Positions 26,829-35,643 are shown, counted from the stretch's first letter. The stretch is 64,000 nucleotides of DNA from Martinezella calliandrae (GCF_030272695.1 NZ_JARFYN010000035.1:39052-103051); one strand, 5' to 3'. Numbers and translations are program-made. The notes: a model not told the origin generated them from the sequence alone.

Positions 26829-27461
26829 TCAATGATAATCGGGAATGCCGGGCATGGTTTGGAAGCCGTCGATGGCGCGGAACCGCCGCAACCACCGGCG
26901 CAGCGCCGGATAGTCGTCATGATCAATGCCATAATCGCGACTGAGAGCAAAGGACGGGAACAGCGTCAGGTCCGCGAGCGTCGGACCGCTGCCGACGAAC
27001 CACTCGAAGCCATCAAAATGGCGAAGCGTCATCTGATCGTCCATGATACGGAAAGCCTTACCGGCACCGGCGCGCAGGCTAGCTTGATCGCTTGGCACAT
27101 CAAAGAGCGATTGCAGGCGCGCGGCAACAGCGGACGCGAGCGCTGTCGCTGAAAAATGCAGCCACATCATCGTGAGGCCGAATTCGGCCGCGTCCTTGGG
27201 CAACCAACGCCGCGTCGGGTCGTAGGCCTTGGCAAGATATGCAAGGATCGCCTCGCTGCCGCGCAACGCCAGATCGCCGTCGGTCAATACCGGCATTGTG
27301 CCCAGCGGGTTGAGCGCCAGCATAGCTGGTTTACCCTCCTCCTTACCCGGAAACATGTCGACGGCAATGGTTTTATATGCAATCCCCAATATGGAAAGCA
27401 GCAGGCGAACGCGATAGCTTCCCTCGTCCATTTCGTAATTGTAAAGCGTGATCTGCGCCAT
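26829..27461 (-). CDS. Glutathione S-transferase-like protein, NdmE-like
   Basis: A 210-residue GST-fold protein with an N-terminal thioredoxin-like domain (MAQITLYNYEMDEGSYRVRL, then NPLGTMPVLTDGDLAL with the cis-Pro and SEAILAYLAKAYD) and an alpha-helical C-terminal domain ending DYPALRRWLRRFRAIDGFQTMPGI. The start at 27461 overlaps the stop of the Rieske gene. From memory, the opening and the closing MPGI segment resemble NdmE, the GST-like structural partner of the caffeine N7-demethylase NdmC in Pseudomonas putida CBB5. Since an NdmC-like gene lies nearby at 33405, a scaffold role rather than glutathione conjugation is plausible. Confidence 0.85.
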   Translation of the reverse strand: MAQITLYNYEMDEGSYRVRLLLSILGIAYKTIAVDMFPGKEEGKPAMLALNPLGTMPVLTDGDLALRGSEAILAYLAKAYDPTRRWLPKDAAEFGLTMMWLHFSATALASAVAARLQSLFDVPSDQASLRAGAGKAFRIMDDQMTLRHFDGFEWFVGSGPTLADLTLFPSFALSRDYGIDHDDYPALRRWLRRFRAIDGFQTMPGIPDYH

Positions 27462-28123
27462 CAAGCGACCTCTGTTGTCTGTTCGAGGTCGAAGCGAAGA
27501 CCTTCGGCCCATTTCGCATAATGCTTCTGTTTGGCGCCCTCATTGATCGCCGGCGAGCCGAGAATGACAATATGAACGGCTGTCTTCTGAGGCGAAATGA
27601 CCTGAACCGCGAGCAGCAGCCTGTCGTCCCCGGCTTCCAATATGCCGACATTCCCGACGAAACCGCTCATTCCCATTTTCTCGAATGAGGTACGGACTTC
27701 CTCTGCCCCACGCTCGATATAGAGGCTGCGAACCGCGGTAACTCCCGTCGCAGCGTCGATTTTCGGCAATGATGCATCTGAAACGCTCGTCGCCCAGATG
27801 ACCCCATATTTTTCCGTGGTCGAATAGGTTGGCACCTTGATCGTCTGCGGCACTTCCAGTGTCGGATGTGCGGGAATATAGCGACACTGCCCAGCTGTAT
27901 CGTACTGCCATCCATGATAGAGGCAGGCGATGTGATCGCCTCGGACGAAGCCGAAGCTCATGCGCATGCCGCGATGCGGGCAGCGATCCTCCCAGACATG
28001 GGCATCGCCGCTATTGTCGCGCCAGACGACGATCTCGCTGCCCTCGACGACCGCGCCCGCCGATGTCCCCGGCTCAATCGACGTCGACAGGGCGACCGGC
28101 ACCCATCCTGCTTCCAATTTCAT
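27461..28123 (-). CDS. Rieske [2Fe-2S] protein without catalytic iron site
   Basis: A 220-residue protein whose first half is a Rieske domain of the ring-hydroxylating oxygenase type. Cys48 and His50 lie in DRCPHRG, and Cys67 and His70 in ACLYHGWQYD. In oxygenases a mononuclear-iron domain of over 200 residues would follow, but here only about 110 residues remain and they show no D/N-x2-H-x4-H motif. It is therefore probably an electron-transfer subunit. It lies between an acylphosphatase-like gene (four-base overlap) and the GST-like gene (overlap), and may provide the cluster missing from the catalytic subunit at 33405. Confidence 0.88.
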   Translation of the reverse strand: MKLEAGWVPVALSTSIEPGTSAGAVVEGSEIVVWRDNSGDAHVWEDRCPHRGMRMSFGFVRGDHIACLYHGWQYDTAGQCRYIPAHPTLEVPQTIKVPTYSTTEKYGVIWATSVSDASLPKIDAATGVTAVRSLYIERGAEEVRTSFEKMGMSGFVGNVGILEAGDDRLLLAVQVISPQKTAVHIVILGSPAINEGAKQKHYAKWAEGLRFDLEQTTEVA

Positions 28124-28356
28124 ATGTCGCTCCGCTCGATATCGAGAATGATGCAGTCATAAGGCCCGAGGCTGCAGGCCATTTCGAAGGCGTCAACAAG
28201 ATCGTTTTGCCCTTCGACGGAAAGTGTCGCCGACGTTGCGTTACAGGCTTCCATCTCAATGTCCAGATCCAACCGATGCGCTCGATGCAGCGCGAATTCG
28301 ATGAAACTGTCGCGCGCCATCTGCCCCCGAAATATGAACCGCGCCCGCTCGGTCAT
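28120..28356 (-). CDS. Small acylphosphatase-like protein, catalytic Arg absent
   Basis: This 78-residue protein reads like an acylphosphatase-fold domain: an RARFIFRGQMARDSFIEFA opening where acylphosphatases have the phosphate loop GRVQGVxFR, a CNATSATLSVEG strand, and VDAFEMACSLGP as the second helix. The catalytic Arg of the loop is not conserved (Ile there), whereas an Asn at the expected position remains. It is probably not a working phosphatase. It is the first gene of the minus operon and overlaps the Rieske gene by four bases, so it may be an accessory subunit of that redox system. The family assignment is by eye and tentative. Confidence 0.6.
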   Translation of the reverse strand: MTERARFIFRGQMARDSFIEFALHRAHRLDLDIEMEACNATSATLSVEGQNDLVDAFEMACSLGPYDCIILDIERSDI

Positions 28357-28605
28357 GCCGCAGAATTTCCCTTCGCCTCAACCATGGCCCGCCTTGCGCA
28401 TCAAAATTGCCCACTATGCATAAAAAATATACATGCTTTAGTTTTAGGCATTCTAGACGTTCTCCCCTTGAGAATTCAAGAGACTTTCCGGAGCTTGCGA
28501 ACACGCATCGTCGCCAAAGCGCCCGGTCAGCTTGCCGCAACTGGCATAATTGTTGCCTCGATAACATTACGGCGCGGTCACGGCGCCAAACCAAAAGGGG
28601 ACCCC
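28357..28605. promoter_or_regulatory. Divergent promoter region of the purine operons
   Basis: This 249-bp interval separates the minus operon (acylphosphatase-like to ade) from the plus operon (importer to guanine deaminase), so both promoters must lie here. It contains an AT-rich core around 28419-28450 and the inverted repeat CTTGA-gaat-TCAAG at 28467-28480. GCAT and ATGC half-sites occur at the ends of an A/T run near 28418-28436. No regulator gene adjoins it, and I cannot assign the repeat to a known family. Confidence 0.5.
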
Positions 28606-29727
28606 ATGATTGATTTGCGTTCGCTTTCCCGTCGCGGATTTCTGAATATGAGCGCAGCCGGCGCGGCTGTTTTGACACTGCCTGCGGGCCTTGCCAGCCA
28701 GGCGCGCGCCGCCGCTTCATTCCCGGCGATCAAGGAAGAGGATGCGATCGTCGGCTTCGGCCATGTCGGTCCGATTTCGGACGAAGGCTGGACCTTTGCG
28801 CATCACCAGGGCCTGCTTGCGGTCAAAGGCGCCTATCCGAAGCTCAAGAAGGTCCTGGAAGTGGAGAACATCCCCTATTCGGCCGACGCAACCCGCACCT
28901 ATCGCCAGTTCGTCAGCGAAGGCGCCAACATCATTTTCGACACCTCCTCGAACGGCGACTTCCTGCATGCCGTGGTCAAACAGGCGCCCGGCGTTGCCTT
29001 CCTAGAGTGCGACGGCCGCGTCAATATGGACAATCTTGGCTGGTATTATCTGGCGCATTGGTATCCGACCTATGTTATCGGCGTTGCCGCCGGCCACCTG
29101 TCGAAGTCTGGCAAGCTCGGCTATGTCGCCTCCTTCCCGGTGGCATCGGTCTTTGCCTCCACCAACGCCTTCCTGATGGGCGCTCGCTCCGTCAATCCGA
29201 GTGCGACGCTGCAGACCATCGCCATCAATTCCTGGTTCGATCCGCAGGCGGCGACGCAGGCTGGCACCGCTCTCATCGACAACGGCTGCGACTTCCTGTT
29301 CGGCATCATGGACGAAGCCGGCTATCTGCAGGTCGCCGAAAAGCGCGGCGTCTGGGCTGCCATGTGGAACACCGATATCCGCCGCTACGGCCCGAATTCC
29401 TATGTCTCCTCCGTCCTCATCGACTTCAACAAATTCTATGTCGATCAGGTCGGCAAGCGTCTCGCCGGTACATGGACGCCGGGCGATACGCTATTTGCAA
29501 TGGGCTCTGGCGTCGACCGTGACAAGTGGGGCGAGAAGGTTCCGGCCGATGTCGCCACAGCCGCCGATGCGGTGCGCGATAAGATCATCGGCGGCTGGTC
29601 GCCCTTCACCGGCGAGATCAAGGATTCGACCGGCAAGGTCCGTGTCGCGAGCGGCCAGACGATGACGGACAATGACCTTTACAATTGGGATTGGTCGGTC
29701 GAGGGCGTCACCGGCCTGAGCGCCTGA
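28606..29727 (+). CDS. BMP-family (nucleoside/purine-type) ABC binding protein
   Basis: A 373-residue periplasmic lipoprotein-family (BMP/PnrA-like) binding protein with a clear Tat signal (SRRGFLNMSAAGAAVLTLPAGLASQARAA) and the family pattern GFGHVGPISDEGWTFAHHQGLLAVK and ANIIFDTSSNGDFLHAVVKQAP. There is no lipobox Cys, so it is soluble in the periplasm. It is the first gene of an operon that also contains an RbsA-like double ATPase and two permeases. Family members bind nucleosides or purine bases, which agrees with guanine deaminase at the end of the same operon. Confidence 0.9.
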   Translation: MIDLRSLSRRGFLNMSAAGAAVLTLPAGLASQARAAASFPAIKEEDAIVGFGHVGPISDEGWTFAHHQGLLAVKGAYPKLKKVLEVENIPYSADATRTYRQFVSEGANIIFDTSSNGDFLHAVVKQAPGVAFLECDGRVNMDNLGWYYLAHWYPTYVIGVAAGHLSKSGKLGYVASFPVASVFASTNAFLMGARSVNPSATLQTIAINSWFDPQAATQAGTALIDNGCDFLFGIMDEAGYLQVAEKRGVWAAMWNTDIRRYGPNSYVSSVLIDFNKFYVDQVGKRLAGTWTPGDTLFAMGSGVDRDKWGEKVPADVATAADAVRDKIIGGWSPFTGEIKDSTGKVRVASGQTMTDNDLYNWDWSVEGVTGLSA

Positions 29728-29803
29728 CCGATACCATCGCCAGATAGGAATCTCGCCGGCACGGCCGGCCAGATTTGCTCTTTATGAGATATTGGTGCCC
29801 TTG

Positions 29804-31378
29804 ATGACTGACACCGCGACATCCTTCTCCGCGCCCCCGGGCACGCCGCCGCTGGTGCAGCTCAAGGGCATCGCAAAATATTTTCCGGGCGTCATCGCCA
29901 ACGAAGATGTCGACCTCGATGTTCTGCCGGGTGAGATCCACGCATTGCTCGGAGAAAACGGCGCAGGCAAATCAACTCTGATGAACATCCTGACGGGCAT
30001 CTATCAGCCCGATGCCGGCGAGATCATCGTCGACGGCTATCATCAGCAATTCGCCACACCTCTTCAGGCGATCGCCGCCGGCATCGGCATGGTTCATCAG
30101 CATTTCAAGCTGGTGCAGGCCTTCACTGTGGCCGAAAACATTCATCTCGGCTGGCCGGAAACACCGCGCCGCGCATCGGCACAGATTTTGGAAGCGCGTA
30201 CGGCAGCGTTGGCGACAAAGTTCAATCTGCAGACACGCCCGGGCGCCCGCATAAGCGATCTTTCCACCGGCGAACAGCAGCGCGTCGAGATCCTGCGCGT
30301 GCTGGCAAGGCAGGCGCGCGTCCTTATTCTGGACGAGCCGACGGCCGTGCTAACGCCGTTGGAGGCTCGCGAGCTGTTCAAGGCGCTGCGCGACTTCGTG
30401 AGGGAAGGCAATGCCGTCATTTTCATCAGCCACAAGCTCGATGAAGTCCTGGAGATTTCCGACCGCATCAGCATTCTGCGCGGCGGCCGTAAGATTACGA
30501 CGGAAAAGGCCGCCAACTGCAATCCACGCATGCTTGCCAAACTAATGGTGGGCCGGGATATCGTGCTCGCCGATATGCGGCAGCGAGCAGCGGGCGCGGC
30601 GCCCATCTCGCTCGAACCGGTTTTTAGCCTCAAGGGTGTCTGCGCGCTCAACGACGCCGGCGATGAGGCATTACATGGTGTTTCGCTGCGCGTTCACGCC
30701 GGCGAAATTCTCGGTATTGCCGGCGTCGCGGGCAATGGCCAGCGCGAACTTAGCCAGGTATTGGCAGGCATGAAACCGGTCAGCAGTGGCCACATACTTA
30801 TCGAGGGAAAACCGGTCGAGCGCAGCAACGCGGCAGATTTCGTCGAGCGCGGCATCGGCCATATTCCGGAAGACCGGCTGCATAGCGGCCTTGCGCCTGC
30901 ACTCAGCATCACCATCAACGCCGTCATGCGCGAATATAAGGAACCGCCGATCTCCTCAGGTCGCGCCTACCGCCCGGGCGCGGCAGCGGCGCTTGCAAAG
31001 GAGATTGCCGCTGCGGCCGATGTCGCAATTCCGGATTTCGGCATGCCCGTTCGCAACCTCTCAGGTGGAAACCAGCAACGCCTTGTCGCCCGACGTGAGA
31101 TGCGCATTGCAAACAAAGTGCTGATCGCCGCCTATCCGAGCCGCGGCCTCGATGTCGGCGCCATCAACACCATGCTGCGCTACATCGTGGAGCTTCGTGA
31201 TGCCGGCGCCGGCATCGTGTTGATTTCCGAAGAGCTTGAGGAGCTGCTGATACTCTCGGACCGCATCGCCGTGCTTTACGAGGGTCGGATTATGGGGGTC
31301 GTCGACAGCGACAAGGCCGACATCGACCAGATCGGCCTACTGATGGGCGGCCGTACTCCTGTGCCCGAGGTTGCCTGA
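29804..31378 (+). CDS. Double-domain ABC ATPase of the BMP/nucleoside importer
   Basis: A 524-residue fusion of two ATPase domains. The first has Walker A GENGAGKST, the signature LSTGEQQRVEILRVL, Walker B VLILDEPTAVLTP and the switch FISHKLDEV. The second lacks a proper Walker A (GVAGNGQRE) but keeps the signature LSGGNQQRLVARRE. Such asymmetry is normal for RbsA-like ATPases serving BMP importers. The start at 29804 excludes a 4-codon extension. It lies 76 bp after the binding protein, and permease 1 begins one base after its stop. Confidence 0.93.
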   Translation: MTDTATSFSAPPGTPPLVQLKGIAKYFPGVIANEDVDLDVLPGEIHALLGENGAGKSTLMNILTGIYQPDAGEIIVDGYHQQFATPLQAIAAGIGMVHQHFKLVQAFTVAENIHLGWPETPRRASAQILEARTAALATKFNLQTRPGARISDLSTGEQQRVEILRVLARQARVLILDEPTAVLTPLEARELFKALRDFVREGNAVIFISHKLDEVLEISDRISILRGGRKITTEKAANCNPRMLAKLMVGRDIVLADMRQRAAGAAPISLEPVFSLKGVCALNDAGDEALHGVSLRVHAGEILGIAGVAGNGQRELSQVLAGMKPVSSGHILIEGKPVERSNAADFVERGIGHIPEDRLHSGLAPALSITINAVMREYKEPPISSGRAYRPGAAAALAKEIAAAADVAIPDFGMPVRNLSGGNQQRLVARREMRIANKVLIAAYPSRGLDVGAINTMLRYIVELRDAGAGIVLISEELEELLILSDRIAVLYEGRIMGVVDSDKADIDQIGLLMGGRTPVPEVA

Positions 31379-31379
31379 C

Positions 31380-32423
31380 ATGACCGCATCCTTTCGTCTT
31401 CAGCGTTTGCCCTCCGCCTCGCCTGCCATTGCCTTTGCGGCGCGCATTGCTGCTATCATGCTGGGGCTCTTCTTCGCCGGCCTTGTTTTGGCTGTTACCG
31501 GTGCCAAGCCGCTCGAACTTGCCTCGGAAGTGATCGGGTCAAGCTTCGGCTCCAGCTTCGGCCTTCAGGATCTGGGTGTGCTTCTGATACCGCTGATATT
31601 GACGGGCCTCTCTGTTGCTGTCGGCCAGCAAGTTGGAGTCTGGAACATTGGCGCGGAAGGGCAATTTTATGCCGGCGCTTTTGCTGCGGCTGCGGTCGGC
31701 TTGTTTGTGCCGGGGCCGTCGATCGTGATCCTGCCGCTGATGTTTTTTGCCGGGTTCATCGGCGGCGCGGTCTGGATCCTCATCCCGACGCTTGCCCGCG
31801 CCTATGCTGATGTCAACGAGTTGATCACGACATTGCTGCTGAACTTCGTCGCCATCCTGCTGGTCTTTTACGTTTCGACCAGCGCATGGCGCGATCGGAC
31901 GGCGAATTCGGCGACGGCAAGATTGTCGGCCGAAATCCCCGAACTATGGGGCTCGGTGCATTGGGGCTTTCCGGTCGCCATTCTCGCCGCCCTCGTCATC
32001 GCCGGCATCCTTGCCTTTTCCCGCTGGGGTTATGAGGTCCGCCTGGTGGGCTCGAACCCGTCAGCAGCACATTATGCCGGCATGCCGGCCCGTCGCCATC
32101 TGATCACGATCATGCTGCTGTCCGGCGCGATTGCTGGCTTGGCCGGCATGTTGGAGATCGCCGGCACAGTGCACCGGCTGCAGGGGGGTATCTCCAACAA
32201 TTACGGCTATCTCGGCATCATGGTCGCGGTTCTGGCGCGAAATTCCGCGGTTGGCGTCATATTCTCGGCCGCCTTGATGGCCTTCATCCTCAATTCCGGC
32301 ATCATTCTCCAGACCCAGGGGCTTTCAACCTCGGCCGTGCTTGCCATCACCGGCCTCATCCTGTTCCTGACCGCGATTGGTGACGAAATCGCCCACTACC
32401 GCTTCGCCCGCGACAAGGTTTGA
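31380..32423 (+). CDS. Nucleoside-type ABC permease 1
   Basis: A 347-residue permease of the BPD_transp_2 (RbsC/BmpD-like) family with roughly eight to ten hydrophobic segments. The characteristic VGQQVGVWNIGAEGQFYAGAFAA and ELITTLLLNFVAILLVFYV are seen, and NPSAAHYAGMPARRHLITIMLLSGAIAGLAGMLEI follows later. It is the larger permease of the pair that brings in the compound bound by the protein at 28606. Only one base separates it from the ATPase stop. Confidence 0.92.
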   Translation: MTASFRLQRLPSASPAIAFAARIAAIMLGLFFAGLVLAVTGAKPLELASEVIGSSFGSSFGLQDLGVLLIPLILTGLSVAVGQQVGVWNIGAEGQFYAGAFAAAAVGLFVPGPSIVILPLMFFAGFIGGAVWILIPTLARAYADVNELITTLLLNFVAILLVFYVSTSAWRDRTANSATARLSAEIPELWGSVHWGFPVAILAALVIAGILAFSRWGYEVRLVGSNPSAAHYAGMPARRHLITIMLLSGAIAGLAGMLEIAGTVHRLQGGISNNYGYLGIMVAVLARNSAVGVIFSAALMAFILNSGIILQTQGLSTSAVLAITGLILFLTAIGDEIAHYRFARDKV

Positions 32424-32436
32424 GGAGAAAGAGATC

Positions 32437-33372
32437 ATGGAGCTTCTGACGGGCCTCCTCACCACAGCCTTTCTCGCCGGTGGCGTCCTGGCTCTGGCTG
32501 CCCTCGGTGAAGTGCTTGCTGAACGCGTCGGCGTCGTCAATCTCGGCGTCGAGGGCCTAATGGCGATGGGCGCACTGACGGCGATCGCGGCGACGACATC
32601 CTTTCCCTCACCTATTTTGGGTTTCGTCGCAGCGCTTTTGGTCGGCGCGGCCTTCGGCACGCTGTTTGCCGCCGCGACCGTTTTGTTGCGTGCCAACCAG
32701 GTGCTCTGTGGGCTGGCGCTGACCCTGATGGGCAACGGCATTGCCTCCAGCATCGGCCGGGCCTATTCCGGCATGCCGGCGCGCGCCACCTTTTCCGGCG
32801 TCCAAATCCCACTATTCAGCGACATTCCCATCCTCGGCAAAGCCTTCTTTTCGCAGAATATCCTCGTTTATCTCATCTACATCGTCCTGCCGGTAGCGGT
32901 AAATTACGTCATGTTCCGCACCCGACACGGTCTCAACCTGCGTGCCGTCGGCGAAAATCCTGCCGCCGCCGATGCCGCCGGCATACCGGTCAATCTCATC
33001 CGCTTCGCCTATGTCACGCTAGGTTCAGCACTTGCGGCCGGGGCCGGTGCCTATCTGACGCTTGCCTTTGTGCCCTCCTGGTCCGACGGCGTTGTTGCCG
33101 GGCGCGGCTGGATCGCGGTGGCGTTGGTTATCTTCGCCGGCTACCGGCCCATTCCCGCCGTTCTTTCCGGCCTGCTCTTCGGCCTCATCACCGCCATCGG
33201 TTTCGTCGGTCAAGCCCGTGGCTGGCCGATCGCGCCGGCCTTCCTCTCCATGCTGCCCTATCTCGGCACCATGGCCTTCATCATCGTGCCGGTACTTGCC
33301 TGGCAGCGCATGCGCCGTATCATGGCCGCACCCGCCGCAATCGGCCTGCCCTATTATCGCGATGTCCGCTAG
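32437..33372 (+). CDS. Nucleoside-type ABC permease 2
   Basis: A 311-residue permease of the same family, shorter than its partner, with the typical opening EVLAERVGVVNLGVEGLMAMGAL and the later ENPAAADAAGIPVNLIRFAYVTLGSALAAGAGAYL. The ATG at 32437 has GAGGAG nine bases upstream. It is followed 32 bp later by the Rieske-type catalytic subunit gene, so import and oxidation are in one transcript. Confidence 0.92.
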   Translation: MELLTGLLTTAFLAGGVLALAALGEVLAERVGVVNLGVEGLMAMGALTAIAATTSFPSPILGFVAALLVGAAFGTLFAAATVLLRANQVLCGLALTLMGNGIASSIGRAYSGMPARATFSGVQIPLFSDIPILGKAFFSQNILVYLIYIVLPVAVNYVMFRTRHGLNLRAVGENPAAADAAGIPVNLIRFAYVTLGSALAAGAGAYLTLAFVPSWSDGVVAGRGWIAVALVIFAGYRPIPAVLSGLLFGLITAIGFVGQARGWPIAPAFLSMLPYLGTMAFIIVPVLAWQRMRRIMAAPAAIGLPYYRDVR

Positions 33373-33404
33373 ACCGGGCCGAGAAACGAGGAAAGGGAGC
33401 GTTC

Positions 33405-34262
33405 ATGAGCCAATGTTCTGATAAGGCAGCCCTCGACCAATGGTATGCGCTCGAAACCGAAAGGGAGATTCCGTTCGGAACCTCGGCGAACCGCCTGCTC
33501 GGTACCGATCTTACGGTCAAGCGGGATTTGGACGGCGCGCTCGTCATCAAAGCTGGCGATCGGAAGGAAGCTCTGCCGCTGATTAGGCGTTTCGGCCTTG
33601 TCTGGACCACGCTTGGAACGCCGCCGGGCGGTCTTTTCGAGCTTCCCGAGGCCGAAGAACCGGACAGGCGCGTCGTCAATTGCGGCACGGTCGCAGTGCG
33701 CGCGTCTGGGCTGAGGATTGTCGAGAACTTCCTCGATCTGGCGCATTTCCCCTTCGTCCACACGGATATTCTCGGCGCCGAGCCGCATACCGAGGTGACG
33801 CATTACAATGTCGAGATTCGCCGCGATGTCGATGAAGTCTGGGCGACCAACTGCCAGTTCTTCCAGCCACAGGCGGCCCTTTCGGCCAGCGAAGGTATTA
33901 TGACCGACTATATCTATCGCGTCATGACACCATTTTCGACCCTGCTCTACAAGACTTGCCCGAATGCGGCAGACCGCTGGGACGTGATCTGTCTCTTCGT
34001 GCAGCCACTCGATCCAGATCGCTGCCGCGCCCATCCGGTGATGTTCTTGATCGACGACACATCCACGACAACGGAACTCGTGCACTTCCAACAGTTGATC
34101 TTCCTGCAGGACCGTATCATCCTGGAAAACCAACGTCCGGCCCTGCTGCCGATGGAGGCGCGCGCCGAGATCCCGACCCGCGCCGACGCCACCTCAATCG
34201 CCTATCGCCGTTGGCTGAAGGAGAAGGGTATTACCTACGGCACGACGATCGTGGCCGCCTGA
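33405..34262 (+). CDS. Rieske-oxygenase catalytic subunit lacking its own Rieske cluster (NdmC-like)
   Basis: A 285-residue protein related to the catalytic alpha subunits of Rieske oxygenases. The iron site is intact: His114 and His119 in ENFLDLAHFPFVHTDILG, with Asp236 in FLQDRIILENQ as probable third ligand. The N-terminal 100 residues occupy the place of the Rieske domain, but no CxH...CxxH is present. This is the known oddity of NdmC, the N7-demethylase subunit of caffeine degradation, and from memory the segments LDxAHFPFVHTDILGAEP, LYKTC, LFVQP and AYRRWL also resemble NdmC. It is flanked by a purine-type importer and guanine deaminase. Purine N-demethylation is therefore the leading, unproven hypothesis. 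Confidence 0.82.
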   Translation: MSQCSDKAALDQWYALETEREIPFGTSANRLLGTDLTVKRDLDGALVIKAGDRKEALPLIRRFGLVWTTLGTPPGGLFELPEAEEPDRRVVNCGTVAVRASGLRIVENFLDLAHFPFVHTDILGAEPHTEVTHYNVEIRRDVDEVWATNCQFFQPQAALSASEGIMTDYIYRVMTPFSTLLYKTCPNAADRWDVICLFVQPLDPDRCRAHPVMFLIDDTSTTTELVHFQQLIFLQDRIILENQRPALLPMEARAEIPTRADATSIAYRRWLKEKGITYGTTIVAA

Positions 34263-34276
34263 AAAGAGGCGCATTC

Positions 34277-35635
34277 ATGGATCTGCGCAACAAGACGCTC
34301 AGCGCGTCGGGATTTCATTCGCCGCAGCGCGGCATCATCGACGTTCTGGACGATGTGCTGATCGAGATCGATGCCGATGGTGTGATTACCGCCGTTCACC
34401 GTCATGGCGATCCGAACTACCGGACCATTCGTGACACGCGCGACGCATCGGGCGAACTCGTAAGACTGCCGGCACGGACCTACGTCTTGCCGGGTTTCGT
34501 CGATCTGCACGTACACGCGCCGCAATATCCGCAGCTTGGCGATGCGCTCGATGTCGCTTTGGAAGTGTGGCTGCAAAAATATACGTTTCCGCTCGAGGCG
34601 CGCTATCAGGATGCAGCCTTCGCGCGCCACATCTATCGCCTGCTGGTCGATGACCTGGTTGCCAACGGCACGACGACGGCGCTCTATTTCGCTACCATCC
34701 ATCAAGAGGCGACGCGGGCGCTGGTCGATATCTGCCTGGAAAAAGGCCAGCGCGCCCTGATCGGCAAGGTGGCGATGGACAATGCCGACGAGTGTCCGGA
34801 GTACTACCGCGACAGATCGGGCAAAGAGGCACTCGAGGGCACGCGCGCGTTGATCGACTATGTGCGTGGACATCCACAAAATGGCGAAGGGCGCGTTCTG
34901 CCCGTCGTCACGCCGCGCTTCATTCCCTCCTGCACCGATGCGACACTTGAAGGCCTCGGCGCTATTGCCAGGGAGTGCGCCTGCCATGTGCAAACCCATT
35001 GCTCGGAAAGCGACTGGGCGCAAGGCTATGTGCTTGCCCGCCATGGCATGACGGATGCAGACAGCCTTGATCGTTTCGGCCTCCTCAGCCGCAAGACTGT
35101 CTTGGCGCATGGGAATTTCCTTTCGGCGAAGGATATGGAAACGGTGCGTGCGCGCGGCGCTGCCGTCGCGCATTGCCCGCTTTCGAATGCCTATTTCGCC
35201 AATGCCGTCTTCCCGCTGCGCGCTGCGCTGGAAAAGGGGCTGCATGTCGGTCTCGGCACCGACATTTCCGGCGGCCCCAGCGCTTCGATGCTCGAGAACG
35301 CTCGAGGCGCGATCTTGGCATCGAGGATGCTGCAACGCGGCGTCGACCCGAACCTGCCGGCCGCCGCCCGCGCGACGTTCGGCCCGGCACAAATCGATTT
35401 CCGCGACGCCTTCTATATCGCGACGACGGGCGGCGGCATCGCGCTCGATCTTCCCGTCGGGCAATTCACGCCCGGCTATCAGTTCGACGCCGTGCTGATT
35501 GATGCCGATGCCGAGAAGGGCACGGTGCGGCTATTCGAAGACCGCGACAAAGGCGAGCGCATCCTGCAGAAAATCATTTATACTGCATCGAGGCCAAACA
35601 TCGCGGCCACCTGGGTCGGCGGCCGCAAAGTTTGA
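34277..35635 (+). CDS. guaD: Guanine deaminase
   Basis: A 452-residue amidohydrolase that converts guanine to xanthine and ammonia. The zinc motif PGFVDLHVHAPQYPQLGDALD, with its APQY segment, is diagnostic of guanine deaminase. Later motifs are PRFIPSC, QTHCSESDW, VLAHGNFLS and GLGTDISGGPSASML. It starts 14 bases after the NdmC-like gene and ends the operon, eight bases before the convergent molybdoenzyme gene. If the upstream oxygenase removes a methyl group from a methylguanine, this enzyme would process the product. Confidence 0.95.
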   Translation: MDLRNKTLSASGFHSPQRGIIDVLDDVLIEIDADGVITAVHRHGDPNYRTIRDTRDASGELVRLPARTYVLPGFVDLHVHAPQYPQLGDALDVALEVWLQKYTFPLEARYQDAAFARHIYRLLVDDLVANGTTTALYFATIHQEATRALVDICLEKGQRALIGKVAMDNADECPEYYRDRSGKEALEGTRALIDYVRGHPQNGEGRVLPVVTPRFIPSCTDATLEGLGAIARECACHVQTHCSESDWAQGYVLARHGMTDADSLDRFGLLSRKTVLAHGNFLSAKDMETVRARGAAVAHCPLSNAYFANAVFPLRAALEKGLHVGLGTDISGGPSASMLENARGAILASRMLQRGVDPNLPAAARATFGPAQIDFRDAFYIATTGGGIALDLPVGQFTPGYQFDAVLIDADAEKGTVRLFEDRDKGERILQKIIYTASRPNIAATWVGGRKV

Positions 35636-35643
35636 GGACTGGG

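Noticed and set aside
33405..34262. Possible truncation of a normal Rieske oxygenase
   Set aside because: The start has a good ribosome site, the N-terminal region is full length and the fold is complete; the cluster ligands are replaced rather than cut off, as in NdmC.
34235..35464. Minus-strand frame of 409 codons opposite guanine deaminase
   Set aside because: Guanine deaminase motifs on the plus strand are complete; the antisense frame has shadow composition.
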